Origin: Ascidia mentula
Lineage: Eukaryota > Chordata > Ascidiacea > Phlebobranchia > Ascidiidae
Length of the DNA: 64,000 nucleotides
Direction: 5' to 3'
NCBI GenBank assembly: GCA_947561715.1
Contig: OX387203.1
Location: 15,872,001-15,936,000, forward strand
The position numbers and the translations under genes were made by a program. Shown here in pieces: positions 37,109 through 47,911 of this stretch. The notes under the pieces are model-generated. The model searched no databases. It saw only the letters and a list, made by a program, of their open reading frames with translations, and had not been told where the DNA came from. Numbering within the stretch: the stretch's first letter is position 1; each line of letters begins with the position of its first letter.

Positions 37109-37161
37109 AGCTGCACTGATGAGACCTTTTAGGTCGAAACAGTGGCCATCTGTCTGCAGCT
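37109..37161 (+). ncRNA. Hammerhead ribozyme motif (type I), complete core
   Basis: Stem I pairs 37109-37115 (AGCTGCA) with 37155-37161 (TGCAGCT), seven bp. The core CTGATGA is at 37116-37122. Stem II is 37123-37127 with 37131-37135 (GACCT/AGGTC, loop TTT). GAAA is at 37136-37139. Stem III is CAG (37140-37142) with CTG (37150-37152) and loop TGGCCAT. The cleavage site is after C37154 (GTC). All invariant hammerhead positions I can check are present. The open helix is stem I, so this is type I; the 3-bp stem III resembles satellite and Penelope-type hammerheads, which often act best as dimers. The motif lies between imperfect 18-19-bp direct repeats TTTTCTTTTTGTTRATAAG (about 37066-37083 and 37173-37190), implying a small inserted element. 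Confidence 0.85.
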
Positions 37162-37190
37162 TATAAACAATTTTCTTTTTGTTAATAAGA

Positions 37191-39136
37191 GTTTTGTCAG
37201 TTATTTTTCAACCCTTTTTCCTGACAATGCGAGCCAGCATTTGCATATTTTTATCGCTTGTTGGTATTCGCCGGCCACACTATAGCACCTTATAAAATAA
37301 CTTTTGTGTATTCGCAAGGATTTTATCATTACAAACCTAAAGTTGGACGAAAGTTCGTGTGTTTGCGTCACTGGTAGCCAGCTACCGCTTTGTTGCAACA
37401 TTTTAAAGCGTGTGGTGTGCCTTGAGCAAGCCCTGTTCACCTACATGTCACAGTGTAAATTGCTTCCTTCAACCTTATTCAACATGCCTTGTCATGCTTG
37501 GGTGCGCAGCTTGCTGTACAACAAAAAAATAGTTTTGGAACTAAACCTACGGTTTTGTAAATCTTCAAGACAAACAATATAGTCAATGTAGCTGTTGTGA
37601 AAATCATTTCTAAACCTGTCAATCGCATTTACAATCATTCTCAACCCACAATTTGTGATAAAATTAATACTTATGTGGTCTATATTGTTTGCACTGTTTA
37701 GTAATATCCTCAAGATGGACTGAGTTCTGACATATTTACGCAGCGTGCTATGTTTTATTTCATGTCGTTGGTAACCCTGCCTTTACGTAACGAGACAATG
37801 GGCACGTCATTTAACGGCGTGGATACAAAAGTAAAAAGGGGTTACAAAAGATCAAGTTTCAGGGAAGTAGTTAAAGGCGGTACAAATAGAAACGTGCTTC
37901 TTGCAACATAGTGCTTGTTGACTATAACAACCTTTACTGGTGTAAGTACCTTGCATATACATAGCAACCTCAAAAAGAATGTAGCAAGTATTTATAGTAC
38001 CGTGAATTAAACCACCAAATGTTTACTTTTGCAATTAGCCCAGCAATTGTTAACGCACGAGATCATGTGACTTGCTTGTACAATGACTTCCTGCTGGGGT
38101 AGACAATGGCGTCCCGCGACACGTGGTAACTCCAACGAATAAGAGACGATTATTGGTTATGAAATCGACTGTGTGTTGAAATATGACAATCGCACAATAA
38201 GACAACAGAATTTCGCCCATTTACATACTTACTGCGTTGGGTAACCATGAAATTGCTGCGGGTTTACAAACCAGCACAGTTCGACACGTCTTCTGGTAAA
38301 TGCGTGATTAAGCTTGCAATATTGCTACCTTACATACAGTGATCTTACGCTATCGTGTGTGTAAGAGCGTGCTATAACTGCATTTTTCTTAACAACCAAC
38401 ACACCCTGTCCAAGGACAAACCCCACAGTAAACAATCGTGGTGTAACAAACATTCTATAGACACAACTAGCCTTGACAAGTCCGTTCTCAGACAGGACGT
38501 TTCTACATGGATCGTTGTTCTTGCTTTTTACGCTGGTCTGCATTTTCGCCGTCAATGTAAAATTTCTAAATAAATCACATGCACACTGGTTCTGGTGCCC
38601 TCCAATCTAGCCCTCCATTGCACTCTACCAGCGACACCAATTTTCTATTTTGATAATAAAATGTTATGAAACTATCAGAAGTTTCAAATTAAAGTCATCT
38701 GAATTATCAACAATATTGAAAAATTAATTTTGCCTGCACGGGCATCCTCAGTTTCTCAAGAAAAGAAAAACGCGACCATGTTTGGGCCTTCAAATAGGTA
38801 TGTCAGCGTTTCCCAAACATTTCTGTATGCGGAACCCTTTCTGCACGAGAAAGGTTTTTAAAGTTAACTGGAAACGCCAAAAAAGTAACGTCCATCAAAC
38901 ATAAACGTGTTTTAAGTTGTATCGGTGTTATTATTATCACAGTTTGGATATATTCTCATGTACCTGTTGCCTAGAAGCAGAATGTCGCAACGGGCATACT
39001 CAAACAGTTTTTGCATGGAATATGTCTTAGAATCCTTCACTTTTTATGGAATCCACTTGGGAATCGCTGCTTTATATGCAATGCTGATGCTCCGTAATGA
39101 AACGCGTTGACGTATTTCTGTTTTATCATACACCAA
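37191..39136. other. Intergenic, no gene seen
   Basis: No supported gene. Several short open frames exist on both strands but are unlinked by splice sites and match nothing I recognise. Confidence 0.45.
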
Positions 39137-39150
39137 TCTCTTGAGAGCAT

Positions 39151-39674
39151 AAGGTTCACAGGCTTCGCAGCCAAGGCATTGCAGCCAAGCTGGATCAGCC
39201 ACTTTTCCCGACAAGTTGGAGTGATCGCCAAATATAAAGGGCCTGCGCAGTGGGGCGATCCTGCCTTGATGCTATGCGAAAGCGTGGTATTACTTCTGCG
39301 TTGTCTGATTATGGTGGTAGAGATCCTCTACGTTGTGAAGGTCGTCTGGCAAGTTGTGCGCTTGAGCACCAGTGTACCTTGACCACAATATACCCCGTGA
39401 AACCACTGAGCTCCTGTAGCTCAGTTGGTAGAGCGTTGGGCCTGGTTAGCCCAGGGTCGTGAGTTCAAACCTCACCGGGAGCTTGATTTTTCAGATCTCG
39501 CTCCGACTTGTCGGGAAAAGTGGCTGATCCAGCTTGGCTGCAATGCCTTGGCTGCGAAGCCTGTGAACCTTATGATCATAATATTAGAGCTGTGATCGCC
39601 AAATATAAAGGGCCTGCGCAGTGGGGCGATCCTGCCTTGATGCTATGCGAAAGCGTGGTATTACTTCTGCGTTG
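39151..39674 (+). mobile_element. Composite retroposon with tRNA-like core and inverted arms
   Basis: A 524-bp insertion is flanked by perfect 14-bp direct repeats TCTCTTGAGAGCAT (39137-39150, 39675-39688), typical of LINE-driven retroposition. Inside, 73-nt inverted arms (39149-39221 and 39501-39573, one mismatch) surround the tRNA-like sequence. An identical 86-nt direct repeat (39221-39306 and 39592-39677) follows each arm; it contains a GATCGCC/GGCGATC hairpin. This nested arrangement suggests a SINE dimer or a partly inverted tandem insertion. No coding frame is evident. Confidence 0.75.
39410..39482 (+). tRNA. tRNA-like sequence, probably tRNA(Lys)-derived SINE head
   Basis: A 73-nt cloverleaf. 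The acceptor stem GCTCCTG/CGGGAGC has one G-U. The D arm is GCTC-AGTTGGTA-GAGC, the anticodon stem TGGGC/GCCCA with loop CTGGTTA (formal anticodon GGT), and the T arm GTGAG/CTCAC with loop TTCAAAC. The A box TAGCTCAGTTGG is good, the B box is weaker, and TTTTT follows at 39487. Two bases instead of one sit between the D and anticodon stems. A GGT anticodon is unusual in eukaryotes, and overall similarity is closest to tRNA-Lys as I remember it. It lies inside a retroposon, so it is more likely a SINE promoter or tRNA pseudogene than a working tRNA. Confidence 0.55.
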
Positions 39675-39688
39675 TCTCTTGAGAGCAT

Positions 39689-41371
39689 TGTTATTCTATC
39701 AAGTCTGTCTGCGGTTTTAACACATACAGCATTCACACAATATCATTGTGACAGCCATTTGTTCTACTAAATCCGGGTAAATTCAGAAACAAACAAATAA
39801 AAATGATTCCTTGGAAGCAATAAAACCCGATGCAAACAAAAAGCAAATACCCATTGTAGCAGTCGGAAACTACTTGTGTATTATATCCCACTTCCACGAG
39901 CTTGTCTTGCGTTTCTGGGTACAACAGCCCAATATTAAGCAGCATTCTTTCAGCTGTCCCGAAAATAGTCTGCACACCAGCTGTTACCTAAGGCCCCGAA
40001 CATAAATATTTAAACAGTCGGTCGATATATAGTTTGTAGAAACCACGCATGTTTCCTGACTTGGAACTTCGACGGACCGAAGGCTGCAGGCGAAGTTCAT
40101 CGTAACTTGTTAAATACGTGTTACCCGTTCGCACTTCATTCTGCCTCATAACCGACTGATGGTAGAAGTTATTCGCTCAGTCACTAACATGCTTTGAACA
40201 ATCGATGGATATAGTTGAACACAGTGTAGTTTTACCCGCAATAATTCAAAAAAACATCATTTCTTGTCTTTAATATGAAGACCAAACTATATTTGGCTCA
40301 CAGCAACACTTATGCCTTTTACACGTATGTTTTTGACACCAAGCAATATTCAAAAGTATTCTGATATTTAAGTCTTTGTCGGTTATGAAGTTGACCGGAG
40401 ATCCGATATCTCATATGTCCGACTGTTCTGTGAATAAACATTTCTGTTCGAACACAAAAGACACAAGTTTCAAAAAATCACAACCGGCGCGGCTTAATAG
40501 ACCTATCAGGACACACAACCAGGTTAGCATACTCGATCCACATGTAATTCTGCATAATATAGGTGTGAACATAGCAACCACCTGGTAATTTTTTTGTTAT
40601 ATATTTGAATTGAACTACTGCACTAAATTATAACGTTAATATTTACACAAATCCCTATGTTACACAGGCTTATTACATGTGGGTCAAGTATGCCGACCAA
40701 CCTCCATTGTAAGGCTGTGGGCTTCTACCAAACGTACAGCGACTGTAAGTTGTTTAAATTTATCGTTTTAAGGCTATTTTACAAGTCTAAAATCTACCGC
40801 TGTTGCTGACAGAACATTTACGGTTTTGTAGATGTTGAAACAGCGTTAGATCCATACTAAATAAGATATGATTGCTCGTTTTTAGTGCCGACCTAAAGTT
40901 TTAGACATATTTTGCCGAATAGGGACTTTCATTCAATTTTATGGCGCACATGATGGCAAGTATTGCTTTTAACACAGAATAAACATACACAATTTCTTCC
41001 ATACTAACATCAAACCTTACTCTTGATCTGTTAGAAACACAATAACCGCAAGACATGAACAGATGCCCAGCAGCACGCATATCCCGCTAGTTCTACACAA
41101 ATGCCAATCAATCACAGATGAGGCCTGGTTCCTGCATTTAAAACGTCAATCTGTCAACTGCCTAAATGCGTTTCATCGCGATTAAACCGGATAACCTTCA
41201 AGGTATGGGTGCCTGCTGTATTGTTTTATTTTGAATTCTACCCGACTTATAACATATAGGTCAGGATGTAATTTATGTTAGTTTCGTCAAATGTCAAAAG
41301 TATTCGATTCGCAAAAATATTTGACAAAACAAATTAAGATTTACTGCATGCTTTTAGTTATTCTCATTATT
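39689..41371. other. Intergenic, no gene seen
   Basis: No gene or clear element is supported here. At 41372-41385 CAGGGTCCCCAACC resembles a hAT transposon end, but no matching end was found. Confidence 0.4.
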
Positions 41372-41487
41372 CAGGGTCCCCAACCATCGGGCCCTGGGGG
41401 CATTTATATAACCGTGTGCAGCTAAAAAATGGCTGCATACATAATCCACTCACCAATAACTTTGCCTATATTCTTGTATTGACACAG

Positions 41488-42019
41488 TAAGCCCGTTTAC
41501 ATGGACAGTTGAAGCGACTTTGAATCCGCTTCGCTCAATCGCTCCTCCCGTTTTTTTCGCAAGAGGAGCGACGGAGCGCTCTATCTGTTCGAAGGAGGTC
41601 AATTCGCTTATCTTTCAATCCACTTGGAGCACAGAAGAATGCGAAGGGTGGTTTTAGGTGTGCATTTTTTTAAGTTTGTCACATTGCATTAGATAAATAA
41701 TAAACATTAAAAGATAAGTGCTTGACATACGTTTTGAAGTAGTTTGAGATGTAGACCGTCCACATTGCAAAATGTAATGGATTCCAGCACACTTAATCTT
41801 AGTTTATTTCTTATTTTTCTTCGATTCCATTGCAAACGGAATATGCAGTTTAAGAGAATTTCGCGTATTTTTAGATATTTGTTTATTTTACCACGTCAAT
41901 ACAAATTACCAAACCTCACATGTAAACACATGCATATCATGGATTGGATTGGGATGTTCCAATTCGTCTCACTTCCGACCAATCCGATTCGCTTACGGTC
42001 GCATATTTAAACAGGCTTA
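41488..42019. repeat. Possible TIR-bounded element
   Basis: The left end TAAGCCCGTTTACAT and the reverse complement of the right end TAAGCCTGTTTAAAT match at 12 of 15 positions. The interior holds a GC-rich inverted patch near 41521-41620 (GGAGCGACGGAGCGCTC). No transposase is seen. The target duplication is unclear. Confidence 0.35.
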
Positions 42020-42532
42020 ATGTTATGAAACATTAACGTGCTCTTAATAGAGAAAATGTCAAAAATACTACAGGAATTGTGCAGGTGCTAATATTCAATA
42101 ACTTTATGCTTCAAGTGTCGAATAGTTGGGGATTTGAAACGAACCGAAAGCGAACTTGTCGTGTACCTTTAAAATTGATAATTTTGTTTTTCTGGTCGCG
42201 ATAGCAAGTGTAATTACGCCGTAAACCTGTGCAATAAACTGGCGACAGCTTTGAACCGTAGGCGGTTATCGAGAAGCTGTCGGTAGTAGGTGGAGGTATT
42301 TACATATTAAAAACAATCTGAGCATACACAAGAAAACATCAAAACGGAAGGCAAAAACATTTGCGATCCAATCGCAGAGAATGAAAACTAAGGCATGTAA
42401 GCAAGTGCCCCTGGCAGAAATTTGATTGGTTGATGAGGTGATTTTGCCGCAAAGCCTAAACACACCGCGTACCTTTAGAGCAGCATTCAGTACTCATTCG
42501 ACCAACGTGTGAGTATTTACATTAAATATAGA

Positions 42533-42936
42533 ATGGTTTCAGACTTCGTTCCCTCGTTATCCACAACCATTGTCAACGCAAACGTCCTGAAGATTTTAAA
42601 ACCCGTGAGTTTTGTTCCAAAGATAGATCGGTTTTAGGTTTGGTTCCAATTTCCTTCGTTGTTTAGAGGATGGTGAATTGTTAGCGGAAAAGAAAATAAT
42701 TTGGGGCACGAAACAGTCAGCTTAAATGCGAATCCATGTGGAGGAAATTAAATGGGGTGGAGAAGATCTATCAATACATAAAGTCGATTCGACTCAATGA
42801 CATCGTAGCCAAACTAAATCAAAGCGACATTTTCCTGACAAGTCGAAGCAAGATATTGAAATCAAGTTCCAATGAGGAACGAACTCGATTTATCCTGGCC
42901 AAATATCATGATCAGCTTTTCCTGTTGGGCGCTTGA
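42533..42936 (+). CDS. Candidate small two-exon gene, CARD-like helical protein
   Basis: Exon 1 is 42533-42604 (ATG to CCC, then donor GTGAGT). Exon 2 is 42721-42936 (acceptor AACAGTCAG, stop TGA). The phases match and give 95 aa. The second half, with DIVAKLNQSDIFLTSR and SSNEERTRFILAKY, has the spacing of a CARD or related death fold: an amphipathic helix, D/N-x-F-L-T turn, and an NEERTR helix. The resemblance is weak and the acceptor has a poor pyrimidine tract. I cannot name a family with confidence. It could be a fragment of a larger gene, a pseudogene or chance. Confidence 0.3.
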
Positions 42937-45711
42937 CCTAGAAGGTTTTTGCATTTTTAAACATTACAGTGCAAGGGCGAACTCTAGTGTTTAAATTCGA
43001 AGGAATAAATTCATGTTTTTACTAACGGTTTCTACAGCGACATTTCCAGCAGGGAAAATTATTTTTGTTCGTTTTTGCTCTCTTATTTCTGGTTTTCTTG
43101 TTGCTTTCTGGACCTGCGCCTCGTAACCTTACTCGATTACGTTCACTTTCTACAGATGTCGGCGGCAATTCATCCAACATACCGTTATTTACTGCATTTT
43201 GTTTTTGTTTTATATTTATTTCTGGTTAAACATGAAAACTCTGCGACGGTTTTTGAAGGTTCATGTTAAAAGTGTGGTGAAAGCTTAGAAACAAAGACGG
43301 TTTGCCTGCAGGCCCGACAATGGGTAATATATAAATTGCATACAAAATATATATCAACGACAAACAAACTTTAACCCCGCATTTACACCTTCTTCTATTC
43401 ACCCATGAAAAAATGCTGAGTCCCCCTTGTGCTATTAGCTGAAGCAATGCAAAACCAATCAACGTAATCCTGCAACGTTTGTGGGGTTGGCCAATTAACT
43501 TCATCACCTTTAAGTTGGACCTTTATCGCTATAACGCCGATATATCGATTCCCGAACGACAGGCGGTGTTAGAATCGTCGCACATCGATTTCTTTTATTT
43601 CTGTGGCTGTTTATTGGAAAACCAGAACTGCGCAATTGTTCGTCTTTCATATTTTCCCCATTATTTTGTTGTGTACGGAGTCTCGAAGGTGCTTCAGATC
43701 CCAGTATCGGATCACTGTTGTAAACATATATGGGCATTCAATTACCAACTGATACAAAATATTATAAAATAATAATAAAAAATGCTTTGACAGGACACGG
43801 CAGGATTGCTTCATTGCAAATGCCCTCAATTTGAAGATCTCAGCTATCGTATATCATTCACTATAGGTTAACTGGCATCGCACAAGGGATATTGCAGGCA
43901 AGTTGGACAAAAACCATTACTGATTCATCAATATCGACGAACTTAAAATAACAAATCCACACAAGCTAAACATTTTTTGTGCTTCTCGTAAACGTGATTG
44001 TCAGATGGAAAAAAATGAACAAGAACCCATGTTTTTTCCGTCTTCTGCCACGAAGATCAATCAGCAGCAATTTTGTTGATTGACGAAACAAGCCTTTGAA
44101 TTTGCCGCCTTCGCAAGGCAGAGCGAATAGATTCCAATTCCAAGCAAGCTTTGTCTTAATCCAGAGTCGCCTGGCAACATGCAAGACGTAATCCTACGTC
44201 ACAGAAGACAGGTGCGTCAGCTGCAATCGTTAAAAGTGTCTTGAGTGAAATTCACGTGCCTCGGAGTGTTTATTTGAGCGTGTGAAATACAGGTTTTAGT
44301 GCAGCAGGATTACATTTGTCCAACAACAAATAAAGTGTTACTTTTCCATTGAGCTGCATGTATAAGCAATAGGTCTGAGCTGTTGGGTGTCTTTGGGGCC
44401 TCCTGTGCGTTAATTCCCTTTTCTTATTCCGAAGTAAAAATTGCAAGAAGCAGTTTTGTTATTTTGAAAGAATCTCTTGCTTCGAGTCAAAACCGAAATT
44501 CGTGACGTCACTTATTTACGTCATCTTGTAAGCACAACGTCATGCAGTGATAAAGAAACTGATCACGACTTCGTTGGCGAACTTAAACGTGCGACTAAAA
44601 GGCTTCACTACACTTGTAAGTATGTTAAGGCGGTTTGTCAACGTCACAGCCTATTTTAAATTGCCCCCCACCCTCAGAACGGGTATCGATTTAGGAATAT
44701 AAAGAAAGCTTGTCGAATGTGGCGGCCTCAATGTACCAGGTGTACACAGGCATGCAAAAAAGGCAATTATTTTCTAACGCCTAATTGTCACACTGAGTAT
44801 CATGAGCGCGTGCTGCTAATACTCTTTATTACTTGAAGGAGTTTTATTGTAAGGGAAGCACTTAGAAGGACAGACGCATTCCTCAGCATAGGTGCCATAG
44901 GATATTTGGGTATAAGATGAGACTTTAAGTTGTGCGAACTTTTTTCATGGCATAAATTTAATCTTTCGCTATTGTTTCATGAAAGTTGCATAAAATAGAA
45001 ATAACACAAAAAAACGCTTGACTTTGCATTCGACGCCAAGAAAGGCATTTTTTTGCAATAAAATAATTGTACCGCGCATGAAATGTGATATAGACAGTCT
45101 TACCAGATACTAATTTGATTTTACTTATTTCTAAAACTTGTGTTTAATTTCCCCTAAGTAGCGTCTTACAAAATCCAAATGTGGTTATTTTAGGAAACCT
45201 GCTTATTTTGGACTGAGTTTTCGCCTACAAGCGTGCTTATTTGTTAATAAAATACAGATGATTGGTTGTGGTCAGAACGATTTCAAATCGACCACCTTAA
45301 AAAAAATGTCAACTATCCTGATCAAAAAAATAGTGAAATCCTCAAAATCGGATGACAGAGTTCTGATACAAATCCAATATTTTGGCATCAGAAAGCAGCT
45401 TGCTTATTTATTAATTCTGGTTCTAAAGTGAGACTGTTAAGTCTGTGCTTTTGTGCTGTTTTGCGTAGCTAAATTTTTAGATACGGTTTTTATAGGTTAT
45501 ATATGACAACAACGTGGCTTTGTACAATGTCTTACGAAGCATTATTTCCATAGTTAGACTTTTTTGGAGTTTTGGCTCTGGAGAAAACAAAAAATTATTA
45601 CACCCGAACATGCTTTAGGTAAATATAAGTAACACAGACTAACCACTCAATATTTTAATTGCAGATTGAGTTTTGTTTTGATTTTGATTAAATTTTCACA
45701 AGTAAAGAAAA
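42937..45711. other. Intergenic, no gene seen
   Basis: No supported gene. A hydrophobic 93-codon minus-strand frame (43226-43507) overlaps a 97-codon plus-strand frame (43479-43772), but neither has splice partners or a recognisable family. The last few hundred bases are presumably the upstream region of the RASL10-like gene. Confidence 0.4.
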
Positions 45712-47352
45712 ATGCTTCCGTCGGTCAAAATCGCAATTTTAGGCGACACTGGGACTGGAAAAACCTCATTTCTTCGTCGGTTCAAAACCAATGAATTCGA
45801 TGAATTATCGTTAGACGATTGGCGAAATGCCAACGTTCAAGAAATCGTAGCCCGTAACAGGGTGACGAATTCCGTGGGCGCGTGTTTGAGTCGCACGAAC
45901 CCTAAACACTTCCCAAATTTACCGACCGATTATTGGCACAAACGTAAATGCCCATCTACCCTATGTACAGTTTACATGGCAAGAGGGAAAACTAAGGATT
46001 CTTTACCGCAGTCGGAAATGGTGGATATTCGATTCCTCGATGCTCCTTCTTTTCCCCGCTTCCCTCAGAACTCCCTGCAGGAGTGGGACGAGGAGGGTGC
46101 AGTGGGGATCAGATCCGCTGACGTGTTTATCATCCTTTATGACGTCACAAAGCGAGAAACCTTCCGTTACGCGAAAACGATGAAAGAAGGGATTTTGTCG
46201 GTATGTTAGTGCTGACCTGACGTAGAATGTTAAGGTTATATTTTGTTAGTCTGATAATAGCTTTTAACAAACCAACGCACAAGAACTTGTAAAATGCCAA
46301 TATTTTAAGTCATTTGCAACGCATATTCAGTAGTTTTGTTACGAAACGATGAGTATTATACGACAATGCACATTCCTTTTCGTATCATCGGCTACCGAGA
46401 CCTCAAAAAAGCGCCAGGGTTACACCATCCAAAACATGTCAAGACATATTTGCGCGACACAATTTGACGCATTTTTCGTTTACCAATGTCACAAAACCCC
46501 AGTTCGCAAGAAAACCTTCATTAATTTTCTACTTAGAATACGTACTTGTAATTTGATCATATTAAGACGATAAATTTTACAATCAGTCAACTGAACGGAG
46601 TGAGACTGTTTTTAGAAAGCAATATCAAAATTAAAATCATATAAACTTCACAATTAACAAACTTATAGCACTTATGAACAATAACATATTTAACTTTGAA
46701 AACAAGGAAAAATTCATACATCCAAAGTTACCAACATTAACAAAAATATACCTGTTTTTAGTCGATCTGTCCGAACTCCTCAAACAACAGACGATCTGCG
46801 CTGAGTCGAGTCCTCAAATCTTCCACGCGCAATAGCTCCCTCAGGTGGGCAAGTTCGAGCGAACGAAGTCAACGCACGGGGTCGGGGTCGATCTCGCGTA
46901 GGATTCGCGAATGTTTTGACCGTCTGGGATCACGTGACAGTGACGTGCGGAGAGTAAGTGTCCAATCGGGTCTCGTCGGCGTCATTCCATCAATTTTTCT
47001 GCATTCCGTGGTTCCAATGGTGGAAGATCAAGATGAGTTTGCGTCGACTCATAAGAGAAAAAATCCTCCAATAATCATGATCGTTGCCAATAAATGCGAT
47101 TTGCTTCCTTCCTCGTGTGGGAAATGTGCATCCATGGATCTCTGTCGCCTCCGTGCGAACAATCAAGTTGATCCCGTGAATCACGAGGTGGCGCAATTGG
47201 TTCGGAAAACGTGGAAATGTCTCTTCGTGGAATGTTCGGTAAAGAGTGGATGGAATGTGATGAATTTGATCAAAGAATCGTTGGAAAGTTGGTTGGAAGC
47301 CAAAGAACAAACTCACAGAAAGTCGCTCAGGAAATCGAGACAATCAAAATAA
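45712..47352 (+). CDS. RASL10: RASL10-like small GTPase with serine/arginine-rich insert
   Basis: Exon 1 is 45712-46200 (donor GTATGT) and exon 2 is 46762-47352; in phase, 359 aa. The P-loop GDTGTGKT is at 11-18. The family-typical stretch NSLQEWDEEGAVGIRSADVF is followed by IILYDVTKRETF. The base-specificity motif NKCD is at 273-276, and LVRKTWKC plus ECSVKSGW (the ETSAK-like G5 region) come near the end. This matches vertebrate RASL10A/B in order and spacing, but those are about 200 aa. The extra length is an insert before switch II and a Ser/Arg-rich stretch (about 164-227) between helix 3 and the NKxD strand. The switch II DxxG is replaced by LDAPSF, as in this divergent branch. The C-terminus is basic (RKSLRKSRQSK) with no CAAX box. 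Likely an atypical GTPase with low hydrolysis; function unknown. Confidence 0.85.
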
Positions 47353-47911
47353 CTCGGACAAGAACAAATTTGTGAAGCTTCGGGTTAAAATATCTGAAAC
47401 ATTGAAGCTTTTCTTTTTGTTTTGATTCTCAGCATTGATATCAAATATGTTCTTTTTTACAATGCTTTTGGTTAACAATACAAATGCTTTATGGACCTTA
47501 GTACTCATTCTTACTTGATTCGTGGTTGTTTTGTATCCTTTAGGTGCTTGGACTTTAAACTAAGAAGTTGACTGAATTTTTCACATTTAACTAAAACAGC
47601 AGCTGCCGTTGGATTCTTACCGGAACATTCCGCTTACTTTCAACTTAACTTGCGGCACAGAAAAGTGGGAAACACAAATTACTCATTTGTTTACAAAGTT
47701 TCATAGATTTAAAATTTTGTAATTTACTTTTGATTTACGTGAAAATTTTTGTAAACCTAAACAGGAAAACTTCAAAAACTGCATTAAAATATTAAATCAG
47801 AAGAAAATACAAAGTTGTTGCAACAAATTATATTTGGCTTGGGTTCAAAAAGCAAACTCACGAATTATTTTTAAATATTTGGAGCAAAACTATAGACGGG
47901 ATTAAAAAATT
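47353..47911. other. Convergent intergenic gap
   Basis: This separates the 3' ends of the RASL10-like (+) and hinderin (-) genes. It should hold both 3' UTRs; I see no clear AATAAA on either strand and no other feature. Confidence 0.4.

Noticed and set aside
39410-39482. Functional tRNA-Thr(GGT)
   Set aside because: Eukaryotes normally use AGT for this codon box, there is an extra base before the anticodon stem, and the sequence is embedded in a retroposon with target duplications.
43226-43772. Overlapping hydrophobic frames on both strands
   Set aside because: No splice sites in phase and no family match; membrane-like composition arises easily from AT-rich DNA.
46945-46990. GTAAGT donor within the RASL10-like second exon
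   Set aside because: The frame stays open through it and no acceptor in phase precedes the conserved NKCD segment, so I kept one continuous exon.
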